Positions 22,350 through 34,174 of a stretch of DNA of 64,000 nucleotides are shown here, piece after piece (positions within the stretch are counted from its first letter, which is position 1; each line of letters starts with the position of its first letter). Source of the DNA: Sequoia sempervirens (lineage: Eukaryota > Streptophyta > Pinopsida > Cupressales > Cupressaceae); NCBI GenBank assembly GCA_007258455.2, contig VDFB02270651.1, positions 701,898,217 to 701,962,216 on the forward strand, given 5' to 3'. The translations under genes were made by a program, and so were the position numbers. The notes under the pieces are model-generated. The model saw only the letters and a list, made by a program, of their open reading frames with translations, made no database searches and was not told the origin of the DNA.

Positions 22350-23494
22350 TAGGCTAATACCCCCATCCTCAATCATAAGGAAACCAACAAATTCCTTCAT
22401 TAAGTTGACTCACCTAAGGGTTGTAAGTCAATTCTTTGTGGGGATCTCTTTTCCTAATGAAATCAGGAAGATAATTTTATCATCCCCATTTTCCCCATTT
22501 CAAATTGGTGAACCCTATTTTTCTTTGTTTCAAAAACAAGTCGAAAAAGGTATAGTAATCATGCATAGCAGAAAGCACACGAGTCCAAATAGTAACCAGA
22601 TTCCTTTTGTACATGTATCTTTGAAAAAACTCAAAATTTTGATGCAAAAGCATGTGTGACAGAAAAGAAGAATACTTGAATTTGTAAGCTTTGTCATAAT
22701 TTTACAGTTGCTTGTATATGTTTCCTGCAATGGTGTCTACAAAATCATATCAGAAAGGTTGCTTATGCTTTCTGAGTTTGAAACCCAAACCCATTTGAAA
22801 CGCTTCCACATTATCATCTTAATCCCAACCATAAATAAATGTATGCATTGAGAAGACATCTTGTAGGGATAAAAGTTTTTAAGACCTATGGGGAATTTAA
22901 GTAGCTCTATCTATTTCTTGTCCCTCTTCATCTCATAATTGTAGAAACTAAGTTGGTCATTCTTGGTCTCCCAATAAAATTCTAGTTTCTTCTTGGAAAA
23001 ATTCTCCACCACCACTGAGTCAAATGGGACACATAACATATCCCTTCAACATCTTCGATGTTGATGATAACCTTCAATTCTTTTCCTTGAATGATCCCAA
23101 CATGCAAATCAAAATTTAACACACAAGTATCCACAAGTTCAGGGCATGGATACACCAAAGGTACCATGTATTTTGGGATACTACAGTTCCATAGTCAGAC
23201 ACCCAAGGATTCAAGATCTCTCTCCGTTACTTTATTTTGCATCCTCGCAAAAGCACCTTTGCGAAGCCCCTTGGGGTTTGAATGAAATTATAGGTCATGG
23301 ATATCATCAATGAAATCCAATACCAATGTTGGGTCCTTGTGATTTGTCTTCTTTAGAAACTGAGTGTTTGTAAACACTAGCTTAGGTGGTATTAGGGCTG
23401 AGGAATATGATTTATCACCAAAAAAATTGGCAAAGAAAGATGAAGTTGACGCTTCTTCAGAACCAACACCAGAGTATGTCCCTTCAGTAGCCAT
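22350..23494 (-). pseudogene. GypA downstream ORF (ORF-X), N-terminal part
   Basis: Open pieces at 23288-23494 (starts MATEGTYSGVGSEEASTSSF), 22982-23167 (MVPLVYPCPELVDTCVLNFD then IIQGKELKVIINIEDVEGI) and about 22510-22680 (SHMLLHQNFEFFQRYMYK). GypH has the matching MVPFVHYYLELVHEG, GTIEGRELRVNISVEAIRNI and AHMFLHQNPNFFKKHI in the same order. Homology across two diverged elements suggests this was once a real protein. It is now broken by stops. Confidence 0.7.
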
Positions 23495-23859
23495 TGCTTC
23501 AAATTTCTTTGGAAACTATCACTTACCTGCTTAATTTCACTGCTTTCGCACTGCAAATTCCCAACTTCACTGAAATTTACATAGAAAAATTCTCTGCAAC
23601 TTTCTCTACTTCTTCTTGCACTTAGGATGAATGAAAATGAATAACACAATTAGTATTTCAATTGCTGACAAAGAGCTCACTCATGCAAATTAATTACCTT
23701 CTTTTTGGGAAATTCCAACCTTTAAGGAAGGCATACAATTGTCTCATCACATCACCTTTTGGGAAATGTGACATTGGAAAATAGGGAAAAATGGGCATTT
23801 TGCAAGCAAGAACATTAAATTCGGCCAAGGGGTGGTCAATAAGGGTCACTTCTTATGAT

Positions 23860-24960
23860 GATTACACTTAGACAAAGATGTCAAGATGTTAAGACGCAAG
23901 GCGAGAAAGCCAAATGGCATGTTACCATACACTTATTGAAAGAAAAGCACACCACACAAATAGAAAGAAAACCTATATACTTATTTACAAGAGCACACAA
24001 AGGCCAAGTATTAATTGAAATGTTTCAAATAGATTCCATTTACCATAATCTCAAAGGAATTTCCCTCCAAATCCACCAATTCAAAAGAATTGCTTTCTTT
24101 ACAACTAGCAATGTAGAATGATCCCTTTCGAAGATAATTAAATTTTACATGTTGCCCTGGCTTAGCAGTGTGTTGATCGTATTTCAATACTAAGTTACCT
24201 TCTTTGAATCTGGGGACAAATTCCTTCTTGTCAAACCATTTTTAACCACCTGCTAGCAGTTTTTCATGGCAACTTATACCTTCTCCCGAGACTCTTGAAT
24301 GCCGAGAAACTCTACCAACCTAACTTCCATAGCTCCATTTTCCTTGACCTATAGAGACTTCAATAATTGTAAAGTTGTAATTTTTGTAGAGATTGGCAAT
24401 ATAACTTCCTTTCCATAAACTAGCTCGTATGGGGAAGCTTTCAAAACTTTCTTGGGAGTGATCCAGTCATCCCATAGTGTTGTCCACAAATTTTTATGCC
24501 ATTCTCTTTGATGATCTACATCGATCCGCTTAATCAACCTGATTAGGTTTTTTTGTGGATTTTGTGAGCCCATTTCCCTGCAAGTAGTAGTTTGATGAAG
24601 TCTTCAAGAAGATATCATCCTTTAATGCAAAATCAAACATTTTAGACCCTACAAAAGTTTACACATTGTTAGAGATGATTGTCTTGGGAGGACCGAATCT
24701 TGCAACCAACTCCTCAAGGAAATTCATAATCTCATTCTTTGTGGCTCCTTTTAATGGAACATCTTTAGACCACCTGGTGAAATAATATATTACGATAAGG
24801 ATCCATTTGTGACCGGTGCTGGATGTCGGGTTTATCATCCCAATAAATTCTAAACCCCATTGAGAAAAGGGTTCATCTATTATAATTGGACTCAATGACA
24901 TTGCAAATTTCTTGCACTTACCGACAAAGAACTGACATTGTTGGCATTTCCTCACCAAAT
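23860..24960 (-). pseudogene. GypA integrase
   Basis: Pieces 24659-24958 and 24349-24573. Visible are the end of the zinc domain (RKCQQCQFFVGKCKK, C-x2-C), the core start LEFIGMINPTSSTGHKW, WILIVIYYFTRWSKDVPL, FLEELVARFGPPKTIISNNV, and after a gap LIKRIDVDHQREWHKNLWTT. The first two catalytic Asp are changed (LDF to LEF, and D-N to N-N), so this copy is catalytically dead. 23860-24340 holds scattered pieces of the C-terminal domain. Confidence 0.75.
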
Positions 24961-25690
24961 TATGGCAATAGGAGAATATGGTAGGCCACTAGTACTTAGT
25001 ATGCATGATTTTTATCGCAGTTTTCTTTGTGAAGAAGTGACCACCCACAAGTGTGCTATGGAAATCATTCAAGATTTTATTTACTTGAGCTTTGTCTATA
25101 CACCAAAGGAGTACACCATCAAAGTTTCTCTTGAAGAGAACTTCCTCGATCAAAACATAAATTGCACCCTACAGTTTGTAAAATATCCTCTTATGCAATG
25201 GGATATTAGCCAGATACCTTCCTAATTAGTTCTATCTTTGACCCATGAATATGCAGCTTCAAATTGATTAAACAAGACTTCCTCTAAAGCATCTTCTTGG
25301 GCTAGGGATATTTCAAAATATTTTTCTGTCGAAGCTTCATTTTCCTTTCCCATGGACCACTTTAGTAAGCTAGACCTTTACATCATACTCCAGGATATTC
25401 GTAATCTAGTTTGAAATTTTTTCAATAATTTTTCCTTCCATTATGTATTCCTGCACACTTGAATGCACTACATATATCATTATTTTATTCTTTGTGATCA
25501 AGTGTCAGAACTTCTTAAGACTGTTGACGATGGAAAAATCCTATTTTTCAACAAATTTATATTTGGCCTCATATCCCTTTAGGGTCCTTGAGTGGAAGGC
25601 GATTGGTTGTTCTCCCTTACCTTTTTCATATTTCTATGTTAGCACTACTTGTATATTGTGCTTGCTTCCATACACATACATAATGAAATA
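24961..25690 (-). pseudogene. GypA RT-linked RNase H and connection region (degenerate)
   Basis: Minus-strand reading gives FIMYVYGSKHNIQVVL, EQPIAFHSRTLKGYE and IMEGKIIEKISN in order. They match the gypsy RNase H that follows RT. The first catalytic Asp (TDAS in canonical gypsy) is absent, as in GypH. Stops interrupt every few dozen codons. The zinc-domain H residues of integrase begin near 25000. Confidence 0.65.
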
Positions 25691-25691
25691 T

Positions 25692-26700
25692 TTAGAAAAA
25701 TTTGGATTCACCAACACCAAAGCTGAGGAGATAACTTCCTTGTTCTTTCAAATGTTGTTCTCCTTTTGGAGTCCATTTGAAGGATTGATCCTTCCTTAGC
25801 ATGAGAGCTATGGGTCTAATTAATCTATCAAAGTCTGATATGAATCTACTAATGGAGTTTATCTTCCCAAGGAAATATTGCACTCCCTTCTTATTTATCG
25901 GCAAGGGCAGCTCTTTGATAGCTTTCACTCTCTTTGAATCAATGGAAATTCCTTCCTTGGACACACCATACCATAGCATCTTACCCTGTAGGACTCTGAA
26001 TACACATTTTTTAGAGTTCAAGAAGACCCTAAATTCTTGACACTTTTGGAAGACCTTTTCCAAATGATCAAAATGATCTTCCTTTGACTTTGAAAATATC
26101 ATGAGGTCATCCAAATAGATAAGTATGATAAGATTTATCAAATCTTTGAAACCAATATCCATCACATGCTGGAAGGTAGCACCAACATTTGAGAGGAAAA
26201 ATGGCATCTTTGCATATGCAAATGCTCCCCACTTTGTGGTGAACATTGTTTTGTGTTGGTCTTCTTCTTTAACCCAAACCTAATTATTACTCAAAAAACC
26301 ATCAAGCAATGAAAACATCTCAGATCCCATGACTATTTGGAGCATTTTCTCCATAGAGGGCAATGGATAATGATCTTTTAAGGATACCCTATTCAAATCC
26401 CATAAATCTACACATAGTTAGATGTCTCCATTCTTTTCTAAATAGGGACTAGGTTCAAGACCTAGGTGGAATGCTTAATTGGGTATATGATTCAAGAATT
26501 TATGAGATTTTTCATCTCTTGAGCCATGAGTGACTTTACTTTCGGGTTGACCAACCTCTGCTTTTGGCAGATAGGCTTAGCTCCTTCAACTAGCTCAATA
26601 GTATGTTGAATGATGCCACAGTAATATCCCTTGAGACCATCATAGGTCCATGCCACTACTCTGTCATATTTGTCACAAAAAGATACCAATCCGTCTTTAT
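25692..26700 (-). pseudogene. GypA reverse transcriptase
   Basis: The main piece, 25692-26246, begins FTTKWGAFAYAKMPFFLSNV, then the catalytic IYLDDLMIFSKSKEDH, LNSKKCVFRVLQGK and FLGKINSISRFISDF. Upstream, 26492-26689 carries VVAWTYDGLKGYYCGIIQHT and AKPICQKQR, the usual start of the RT domain. The region between (26250-26490) is readable but broken. The YLDD box is intact. Confidence 0.85.
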
Positions 26701-27214
26701 CCCTCTAAGGAACATCCTTTCCAACCTTCAACTTTCTACCATTTTTGACATCAAGATCTAGATAATCACCTTTGTTTGTGACAAACCTTCTTTTATCATT
26801 CCTTGCATCGTCACGATCAAATAGGTTCTCCAGGGTGATTAGACCTTTCGAAAGCTTATTGCTCCTTTGTTGAATGATGTGATCTTTGTAGGCCTCCTCA
26901 ATTTTAGGTTACAATTGCTCTACAAATTTTCCAAATTTCTAGATGAACATGGTAATTTGAGCATCACTCTCAAAAAAATTCCAATTATGCTCATTACCCA
27001 GAACAGTCAGCCTAATAATGACCTGGATTGAATGTTTATTGATCTATAGGTCTATCATTGGATCAAACTAAGATCCAATTATTTCCAATCAGTCTACTTT
27101 AACATTCTACTTTCGAGGGGCCGCTTGGATGTTGAAAGCATCGAATCCTTCAATCGATTCTTAGAATCCATTTCAATAAGAACACATGCACACATTATTT
27201 GTAGTTGAGGTGCC
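26701..27214 (-). pseudogene. GypA linker between RNase H-like domain and RT
   Basis: Contains the decayed counterpart of the GypH 54247-54432 segment (KLPKGLVTLENLF in GypH; KLSKGLITLENLFDRDD-like here). No enzymatic motif. Confidence 0.5.
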
Positions 27215-28475
27215 TCACACTTGCTCGATTACCAACTCTAAATCTCTAAAGAATTTTAGTTGTTTGATTCCCATTCGCTTCACAAGGCTTAATCCGCATA
27301 CCAGGCCTTCATACTCAACCTCATTATTTGTACAAGGGAATTGAAAATGGAAAGATCTATGATGCAAACAAAAACACATACCCATCCAAAAACTCACAAA
27401 ACACAAAATTTGAACAAAGGAAATCAACTGCATTCAAATCTGAAAATGATGTGAAATGATGTTGAAACAATTACAATATTTATTCAAGAATATGATCAAC
27501 AAAACATTTTTTTTACAAAGTTTGGCTCTCTATGGCTATTCTCTCTCACTTTTCCTCAAACTCAGTCTTCATATTTTCTTCTTGCAAGATTTGAAAACCT
27601 GCTCTCAAAAATCCCATGTTGCTACCCTCATCTCTACTTTACTTCCATGCAACTTTCTAGCTCTCCCTTTCTCCTTTTTTTCTTAAAAAACCTTCAATGA
27701 AATCTGAGAGTGATTACACGGACAAAAGGTGAAATTACGCCAATAATTTAAAATCCTCCACCACTTCCCATTTGAATTTTTAATTTGCTTCAAAATATGA
27801 ATATGAGATAAATAAATTCCATCAAACATTACCTTCTGAGACTACAAAGATAATTTGGAAAAAAAAATTCAAACATGTGACTTCGATGTTGCACAATTGG
27901 TGCTGAAAACTAACTTTTTGCATAAATCTTACTTAAAAGCTCATATTCACATGAAAATTTGTCAAGATATGAATAATATCATTAAGATGATTCCCTCCAA
28001 AGGATTTTTATCCAACGTTTAAATATTGAAAATTAATTGTTTCCATAAAACTGCCTGTGGGAGCCTTAAAACTGCAATAGAGCAAAAACTCAAAATTTGA
28101 AAATTAAATCACATGAGAGGTTTTCCAATGCTAAGAGATGCCAAATAAACCCCATAACATACCAAAATGGAAATCCAAACCAAAAGCTTATTTTTGGTTG
28201 ATTCCAATTACCAATCTGCCCGAATGCTTTTGCATCAATCTAAGAGTTTGTTCTCTGGTCAGGGAATTTAGGCAAATGCTAGCTCATGAACCAACTTTAC
28301 ATCTTGCACCGTCAAAATGCAAGGTCCAAAGATCAAACTCAGGACTATGGAAAGCTTTAGGATCATCTTGAACCGTAGTCACTTGGAGAATGACTTGATT
28401 CTCATCATATATTACATAAGTTCCCAAACTAGTAGCATGAAAATTTCCAAAAGGATCACCATAAATTGATTCAAA
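27215..28475 (-). pseudogene. GypA RNase H-like domain upstream of RT, split by an insert
   Basis: The N-terminal piece (about 28285-28475) reads LGTYVIYDENQVILQV and then LWTLHFDGARCK, with the first catalytic Asp. The C-terminal piece (27215-27433) reads FHFQFPCTNNEVEYEGL (catalytic Glu) and MGIKQLKFFRDLELVIEQV (second Asp position, GD changed to RD). The counterpart in GypH is continuous, so 27400-28285 is an insertion. The domain lies between protease and RT, not after RT. Confidence 0.75.
27400..28285. other. Unidentified ~0.9-kb insertion inside the GypA RNase H-like domain
   Basis: Absent from GypH at the same point. AT-rich, with no ORF of note: a 76-codon plus-strand frame at 27456-27686 lacks motifs. 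I found neither clear TG/CA ends with TSD nor terminal inverted repeats. Ends are approximate, judged only from where the homology to GypH stops. Confidence 0.45.
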
Positions 28476-28519
28476 AGGACCTCTTCCTCAAAATTTCTAT
28501 TTCTAGTTACTTCTTCATC

Positions 28520-29107
28520 CTACAACATCTCTACGTAGTACATCTCATTTTTGGTGAAGGAAGTGTGGGTTGCCTCAAAATTCATCAAGGCTTCATCTAC
28601 TATGTGCTCGAGGTGTAAAGGTTCCGACAACACTTTCATTTTAGCTTCATGCTTTGTCCTTAAGATGAGATGTGACCAATCGAAGGAAAAATATCCTCCA
28701 ATATTAGCTATGAAATCCCATGACAAACATAATCTGAAGATAGGGGGAATATCTATTACCACCACTTTTTGAGAAACACTAATGCTCGGACAAGAATATA
28801 AGGTCAAATGAACCTTTTTAATTAGGCCTAGATTTTGGACCTTCTTCCCATCTAATTGCATAAATCCCCTTTCTAGGAGATCATATTTTAGTTTCAAAGC
28901 ATCAACATTTTTCTCGGGCATGACAATGGTACTAACACTAGAATTGATCATGGAATTATACAATAGTTTATCTCCTAGAATCAAAGTTAAAAAGAAGGAA
29001 GTGGGTTTTGGTTTCCCTACCTCTTCTGACACAACCTCTTCTCTGGTATTTGTTAAAACCATAGCTTGTTGTCCTTGCACTACAATGGTTGGTCCTTTAT
29101 TCTTCAC
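28520..29107 (-). pseudogene. GypA aspartic protease
   Basis: 195 open codons. The domain runs from FFLTLILGDKLLYNSMINSS to YVEML. In GypH the active-site block reads MIDFGAST; here it reads MINSSVST, so the catalytic Asp-x-Gly is lost. Downstream blocks (LIKKVHLTLYSCPSISV, GGYFSFDWSHLILRTKH) agree with GypH. Confidence 0.8.
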
Positions 29108-29109
29108 CT

Positions 29110-30701
29110 GAGTGCTTTCCAGAGTTACCCCAACTCGTGTTGGTCTTTCACATACTTCTAAAGCCTCTCACAACAAATAATTTTGTTTCAAGATAGGTAG
29201 AATGTTCCATAGAGACACATTGATGGGGGCCTTCAAATTTTCAACCACATTAAGTGATCTGAGTGGCGATAACTTTGGCTTACAACAAAACACCTCTTTT
29301 GGATTTTAAATGGGTTGAATCATTATGAGTGAACAAGCAATCTTCTCCATAGTTTCCTTAGGCTACTGCTCTTGAGGTACAAGCTCCACAGTGAACCTCT
29401 TCTTATAGTGGGTGTTATAGTCCAACTGGATTTGTGGAGTCTTTGACGTCAAGGCCTCATTAGCAAACACAACATCCTCACCCTTCATCCAAGAGAAGAG
29501 CACATGATCGAGGATAATTTTTTCTTCTTGCTCAAGGGACATACCCTACATTTGAGTAGTAAGCATGGCACTCTCTACTCTGGGAGACTAGTAAGCATAT
29601 ACTCCTGCATCAAATGAGATGCCTTAACTTCTTTGTTCTACCACCTTCTATTGGAGATTACCTCTTAGAAAATTTTGAGGCATGTGTGCATCATTAGAGG
29701 GGAAACATTAGGTGTTTATGTCCACCAAATTATTCTGGTCGACGACCAAGTCTCTATTGGGATTAGATGATATGGTTTATAGCAGAGTGGGAACTGAAAA
29801 AAATTGGTTCAAAGATTGAGGCTAGTAATTTAGTCTAGCACCTCCCTGATACTGATTGTGTTGAAATGGTGGCCTCCCTCCTTGATAGACCTGAAAGGGG
29901 GGTCTTGGAGGTGTTGCTTGTTGATGCTTTATATTAATAATCTTGTTAGAGAAGGTCTACAATAGGTTCTTTATGTCATTTACCTCCACAACTAATGAAG
30001 AGGAAGTAGAGGTACTTGCCTGCGCATTAGGATACATATACAAAGAAGGCAGAGGTGCAATAGAAATGATAGGAGTGACTTCTTCTTGGGACTGAGTTGA
30101 TATTTCTAAGAAAATTGGTATCAAGGTCTAGGTGGGAGTTTTCCGGTATCAATCAAGTTATTTTTGGCTCTCACTAAATCATATGCATTTAGCAAAGTGT
30201 TACCCCTGAGTGATTGGATCATGATGAGTATGTTAGAGTTGAAAGCCTTCAAATAGAAAAAAAATGCCATATCTGCAGGTGGCCGAGCAGTTACTAGGAT
30301 TCTTTTCCAATTTTTGTGAAACTTTGTATTAAAATCTATGACGGCCTCTTGCGGTGCTCTTTCTATTGTTATCAATTGCTACATCAAAGATGAGTGATCT
30401 CCCTTTTCAGGAAAACACTAAAAAATTGGTCTTTGAGTTGATCCCAAGTACCAATAGAGTTAGGAGATAGAGACCTGTACCAATCTTGAGCCTTGCCTTT
30501 GAAGGAGGTTGTAAATAACCTAAGTGCCATGTTTTACTATTTGATATTGTGAACAATGCATACATTAGGGATATCTTGAAGATACTCTGTCGATGTTTTG
30601 AAATCTTCCCCAGTAAACTTACAGAGCACTTTTAGAGAATTTGTAGGAATCGAATCCGATACCATAGGAGGAATAGGAGGAATGAGTGAGCTTTTTCTAT
30701 T
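29110..30701 (-). pseudogene. GypA gag, main part
   Basis: The clearest piece is 30121-30375 (MITIERAPQEAVIDFNTKFH, then ARPPADMAFFFYLKAFNSN and NLIDTGKLPPRP), which matches GypH gag (KAMTEFNACFH, LVELAFMFYLKSINADI, NLIDPRKF). To the right, 30530-30700 reads LIPPIPPMVSDSIPTNSLKV and VCIVHNIK. 29110-30110 is a Gln/Pro-rich tail with frequent stops. The gag N-terminus is on the other side of a solo LTR. Confidence 0.7.
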
Positions 30702-30706
30702 CTAGG
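30702..30706. repeat. Target-site duplication of solo LTR (left), CTAGG
   Basis: Exact match to 32058-32062. Confidence 0.7.
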
Positions 30707-32057
30707 TGTGAATACTTCGTCTAGACCTGCTCAAACATGAACAAACAATCCAATGTTAGTCAATAAACAAATCTAAACTAGCATTCCCCATGAAATTCAT
30801 TCAAACACAATGAACAAGAAACAAAGTAAAATGATTAAATGAAAGCTAATGAATCTTATTGAAATGCTCAAACCAACATCCCATGGGGGAATTGATGCTT
30901 CTTTGATGTGGAAAGAAGCCCTTCCCCAATTCCTTGACAAGCTTTGATGATGGATGTGTGATTCTTGATAAAAATTGCCAATAACCTAGCTATGGATGGA
31001 AAATGCTATGATAAATTAGATAAAAATGGATGAACTTGTGGATTCAAATGAGCATAATGATCTTACATGGATTGTGGATGCCAAATCAAATAGAGGAGGC
31101 CTCTATTTATAATGGAGAAGAGTTGAAGAATAAGGAATAGGAAGAATGTGGGATTAAACTTGAACCAATGGCATTGTGCCACTTGTCAACATGCTAATGG
31201 AGAGTGGAGCACATTTTGAACAATGTGCATGTTAAATGCATGTAGGTGGAATTTGAAATTCAAAAGATGGCTTGTGCAAGAAGAGTTGTAAGAGGAGTTA
31301 ATGCCAAGTTAGTTGAAGAAAAGGACATGTAAGAGCATTTAATGCCATGTTGGAGAACAAAAGTCCTTTGGGAGGGAGATTTCAAATTGGTGGAATACTC
31401 CAAGAATATGCCACATTTGAATGAAAATAGATGACTTAATGAATCATATAAATTGATATATATGTGCAAGTTCCAAAAGCTAAAGGAATGGAGGATTAGT
31501 GTTAGAAGTTAATTAATGATTAATTAACTTAGATGAGATTAGTTTGATTCGACATTCGATTTAGATATTTAGATTTATTTAAATCAAATGAGAGGATAGT
31601 TGGGAGATTAGGGATTTAATTAAATAAATTTGATGTATTCAATTAAATGAAAAACATTAGATTTAATCAAATAAAATTGATTTATTTAATTAAGAGAGAT
31701 GACTTTAGGATTTAATTAAATTAAATTAAATTATTTATTTAATCAAAGGAGGAACATTAGGATTTAATTAAATTAAAAGAAGAACATTAGATTTAATCAA
31801 ATAAAGTTGATTTATTTAATTAAAAGAGGAATCTTGATGAATTAATTAAATAAGGACCATTCAATTAATTGGTTAGTAACAAAGTGATTAAGGAAGAATT
31901 GGTGTTAGTGAATCAGAATTGAGTGCACGATATCAATCAGGATAATTTGAATGTCTACAATAGGCCATAAAGTTTCTAGGTATCTAAGCGGCCATAAGAA
32001 GTTGTGGTCAAGATTACTACACGATAAGCTGGGTAGCTCTAGCATGGGTTACGATCA
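30707..32057 (-). mobile_element. Solo LTR in GypA gag (GypB-like family)
   Basis: 1351 bp, TGTGAATAC to GATCA, flanked by exact CTAGG repeats. Removing it joins RSQTTQNPSLLLTPL on its right to the rest of gag on its left, in line with GypH. On the minus strand a TATA (attataaatagag, about 31092-31104) is preceded by an AT-rich U3 full of aattaaat motifs, like the GypB LTR. No internal coding region. Confidence 0.75.
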
Positions 32058-32150
32058 CTAGGGGAGTTAGCAATAAGCTTGGATTTTGGGTTGTTTGTGA
32101 CCTTGTAACTGGCCTCTGGCTCATACACCTACTTGCGGTTAGCAATTAAA
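32058..32150 (-). pseudogene. GypA gag N-terminus
   Basis: Reads a GVxxxRPVTRSQTTQNPSLL-like segment (about 32065-32130); GypH reads RPITRSQTVNNPGLLVP at the same distance from its PBS. Includes the TSD copy CTAGG at 32058-32062. Confidence 0.6.
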
Positions 32151-32152
32151 AT

Positions 32153-32171
32153 GGTACCACCTGACATGCCA
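32153..32171 (-). other. GypA primer-binding site
   Basis: On the minus strand tggcatgtcaggtggtacc lies 10 bp inside the 5' LTR end. It is a diverged form of the site in GypH and LardD. Confidence 0.6.
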
Positions 32172-32181
32172 TAAAAAGAGT

Positions 32182-34174
32182 TGTTGATCCTTAAAACATG
32201 TGCTTCAGGGAATAGGCTTATGGGAAGTTTAGTGGATCGGGGAAAAATTTCAATCCACTAGACTACCTCTGGGATTTAGAAGACGACTCTAAATTCTTGC
32301 TTGGGGCAAGAAAAGGGGAAGAAGGAATAGAACATAATCAAATCTAATCTAAGGTGATATGCCAAAGCTTTTACAACATTTCAAATCCTATTCTCAAATA
32401 ACCAGAAGTATAAAACTTCTAAGAAACGAGCACAAAGTGTTGTAGATGTTGGTATGTGGCGATTGATCATGCTATACTGTACACTCTTCATGTATCCTCA
32501 TTGGGGTCCTTCTTTGGGGGTTTAGGGGTGGAAACCCTTGAGAAAAAAATGTCTCCTTATTTTTTCGCTTCATCATCGACAAAATACAAAACTAACATTG
32601 TAAAACCCTAATTCTGGAAGCTTCTAAAAAGCTTGTAATAAGCAGTTGGGATGGGAGTTGCAGTAGGGCATTATTCCCAAGATTGTAATATGTTTTGCAC
32701 TAGATCATAAAATCATTGGATGGTTGTGGTTTTGTGGATGTAGCCCATATTGTTTGAACCAAGTTAAATTCTCTATGTTGTCTTGTTGTTATAACTTTTT
32801 TGTGTTTTATTTCTCTATTTTATTGATCAAATCTGCATTTAACTATTATACATCTACCTTCTAACCCTAACAACAGACTCTTCATTATTGAAAAGAGAAT
32901 GAAACACTTAATATCTAGTAGGAACAAAGCATAGAATATAAATCTTTTCATGAGAAGCACCCACTTAGGCTCACTGGAGCATGATATGACTCAATTATTT
33001 TACTAAAACATTTTTCCTTTGTAAATATTGCTCACCAACAAGCATAATACGATAGCTAACCATAAATCATTGTAGAAAACAAAAGAGTACAAGACATGAT
33101 TCAATAATCTATGATCTTATGCTATCAATCATAAAAGCTAAAACTCATAACAATCAATCATCAATATAATATCCATTCCTAAATGACACAGCATTGATGC
33201 TAGCATAAATATAAATAAAACATATAATAAAGACAAACTAAGCACAATTTGATATGTTCTACTTTTTATTGATTGATTTAAAAGACACAAAATGTTAAGG
33301 TCTGAAGAATGAAATTTTCCTTACAACTGATATTCTAAGTCTGTTTTACAAAAATGGTGAACGCTTTTTACAAAATTCCCGTAGTCTTATATAGAGAAAA
33401 CTCCCTAAGCATAATAAATAAAAACACAACTAAAAATATTCCCTCCACTTGCCGCTTGTGGATCATCATCATGGCGATCGTTACAACTGCTTTCTTGGAA
33501 AACATCATGCTCCTGATCATGCAATTGTGCTAACACCTAGATAGTCGATCATTTTTGTTGTAACTGCTTGGGCTAGTGGGCTCTAAGTGGCATTGTTCTT
33601 CACATCCTCAAGATCTGACATGAGGTGCCTTTCAACACCCCTCCATTGTTAAGATAACCACTAGCACACTTTTAACTCCCCTTTGAGCTCAAAATATGCT
33701 CAGGCTTGTGCCTTGCTGACAAGTGTCACCTTCCAATGGTAACCAAGCTTCCTTTAGATTTTACCTTTAATAACTCTATGCCTGGGACACATGGCATGCA
33801 TGCAGTATTTGCTAAGCCTTCCCCTTCACTATACTTCAAGATCCTCTGTGGTTCCAACACATGGCTTCCTCCGCTTTCAAGCACCTCAAAGATTAAAATA
33901 TTTTATAGAGACCGCATGGGGCTACTATGTGGCACCCTCACATGCCTTTGTAAGAATAAGAGGTCGTGGTCTTGCTAGAAATTGTGCCATGTATACACAT
34001 GGCAACCTACGAGAGCCGATATGCAAGGAATTTTTAGAGTCTACGGTCTTGCTTAGAATTAAGCCAGAACCAAAAGAAAAGGCTATGAGGCATCCCAAAA
34101 ACATGAATAAAATGCAATAAAAAAGAAATTGCAATGAAAGGCCTCGACCTCGAGCTACGAGAGATTAATCTACA
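32182..34174 (-). repeat. GypA 5' LTR
   Basis: The inner end TGTTGATCC matches GypH (TGTTGATGCC). The outer end ...taatctaca at 34174 is inferred from where CopE coding sequence stops. A minus-strand TATA (ctatataag) occurs at about 33386-33396. The U3 carries four ACATGG/ATGTGG cores at 33789, 33859, 33927 and 33997, about 69 bp apart, matching an array in GypH. Small plus-strand ORFs at 33706-34120 are unsupported. Confidence 0.7.

Larger units (their letters stand above)
20441..34174 (-). mobile_element. GypA, outer Tat-like Ty3/gypsy element (5' LTR to 3' ORF)
   Basis: Minus-strand order from the right: 5' LTR, PBS, gag, protease, RNase H-like domain, RT, degenerate RNase H, integrase, then a large downstream ORF. 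The order and the sequence match GypH (44362-58745), so they are two members of one lineage. GypA is cut by GypB at its left, by two solo-LTR insertions and by an unexplained insert of ~0.9 kb. It carries many stops, has lost key integrase residues, and appears older than GypH. Confidence 0.85.

Noticed and set aside
31500..31900. aattaaat repeats as a possible replication or matrix-attachment feature
   Set aside because: They sit in the U3 of an LTR, and the GypB LTR has the same composition. They are better read as LTR sequence.
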